45,000 nt of DNA from Clarireedia homoeocarpa. Taxonomy: Eukaryota > Ascomycota > Leotiomycetes > Helotiales > Rutstroemiaceae. Both the position numbers and the translations under genes were made by a program. A model generated the notes under the pieces. It searched no databases. It was not told where the DNA came from and worked only from the letters and a program-made list of their open reading frames with translations. The first letter of the stretch is position 1. Each line of letters begins with the position of its first letter. The stretch is taken from the NCBI GenBank assembly GCA_001465935.1, contig LNKV01000098.1, positions 1 to 45,000 of the forward strand, given 5' to 3'. Shown here one piece after another: positions 44,935 through 45,000 of the stretch.

Positions 44935-45000
44935 CCAAGCTTCCAGGTTGCATGCGCTGTGTCTCTTTGATGGCGCTATCGAGAAGCTCCATCTTGTAAA
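44935..45000 (-). CDS. Cytochrome P450 fragment (helix K exon, cut by window edge)
   Basis: On the minus strand the window edge enters a frame reading YKMELLDSAIKETQRMQP, the helix K of a fungal P450 with the invariant ExxR (ETQR). A GTAAGA donor follows at 44934-44933. The rest of the gene to its N-terminus lies beyond the window. The C-terminal exons carrying the haem cysteine should follow to the left, but only about 80 bp remain before the convergent membrane protein gene and no continuing frame is found there. The gene may therefore be truncated. Confidence 0.55.

Overview
The window is nuclear DNA of a filamentous ascomycete (Pezizomycotina). The evidence is short 44-95 bp GTAAGT-type introns, a Zn2Cys6 regulator, two HET-domain genes, a psi-factor-type fatty acid oxygenase and an extremely AT-rich block with the signature of repeat-induced point mutation (RIP). 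Gene content and intron style fit Leotiomycetes well, but that placement is inference. All gene models below were spliced by hand.

Layout. 1-3400: gene-free, extremely AT-rich block. 3586-18898: a compact catabolic cluster of seven genes: gentisate 1,2-dioxygenase (-), FAD aromatic hydroxylase (+), fumarylpyruvate hydrolase (+), aromatic aldehyde dehydrogenase (+), Zn2Cys6 activator (+), MFS transporter (-) and a carotenoid/stilbene cleavage oxygenase (+). 18899-25190: repeat-rich stretch with a MITE-like element, two minisatellites, a kinase-like gene and an SMP/C2 lipid-transfer gene. 25191-32229: a membrane-anchored unknown protein, an orphan gene and a 1350-residue HET-domain protein. 32230-34499: mobile-element graveyard (LINE 3' remnant and three inverted-repeat elements). 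34500-45000: an unknown beta-rich protein, a long gene-poor gap, a Ppo-type dioxygenase/P450 fusion, a second HET-domain gene, a small four-helix membrane protein and a P450 fragment cut by the window edge.

How the genes work together. In the cluster, the oxygenase would split a hydroxystilbene-like C=C bond to aromatic aldehydes. The dehydrogenase would turn these into hydroxybenzoates, and the flavoprotein would hydroxylate to gentisate. The cupin enzyme opens the ring and the FAH-fold hydrolase releases pyruvate plus fumarate. The MFS protein probably imports substrate. All five promoter regions of the cluster, and as far as I could scan by eye nowhere else in the window, carry the 15-bp element CGGGG-N6-CGGG (a CGG-N8-CGG direct repeat). 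A degenerate extra copy lies in the divergent dioxygenase/hydroxylase promoter. One also sits just upstream of the Zn2Cys6 gene itself. This strongly suggests a self-contained, autoregulated regulon. The combination of stilbene-cleaving oxygenase, gentisate pathway and shared operator is the most interesting system in the window.
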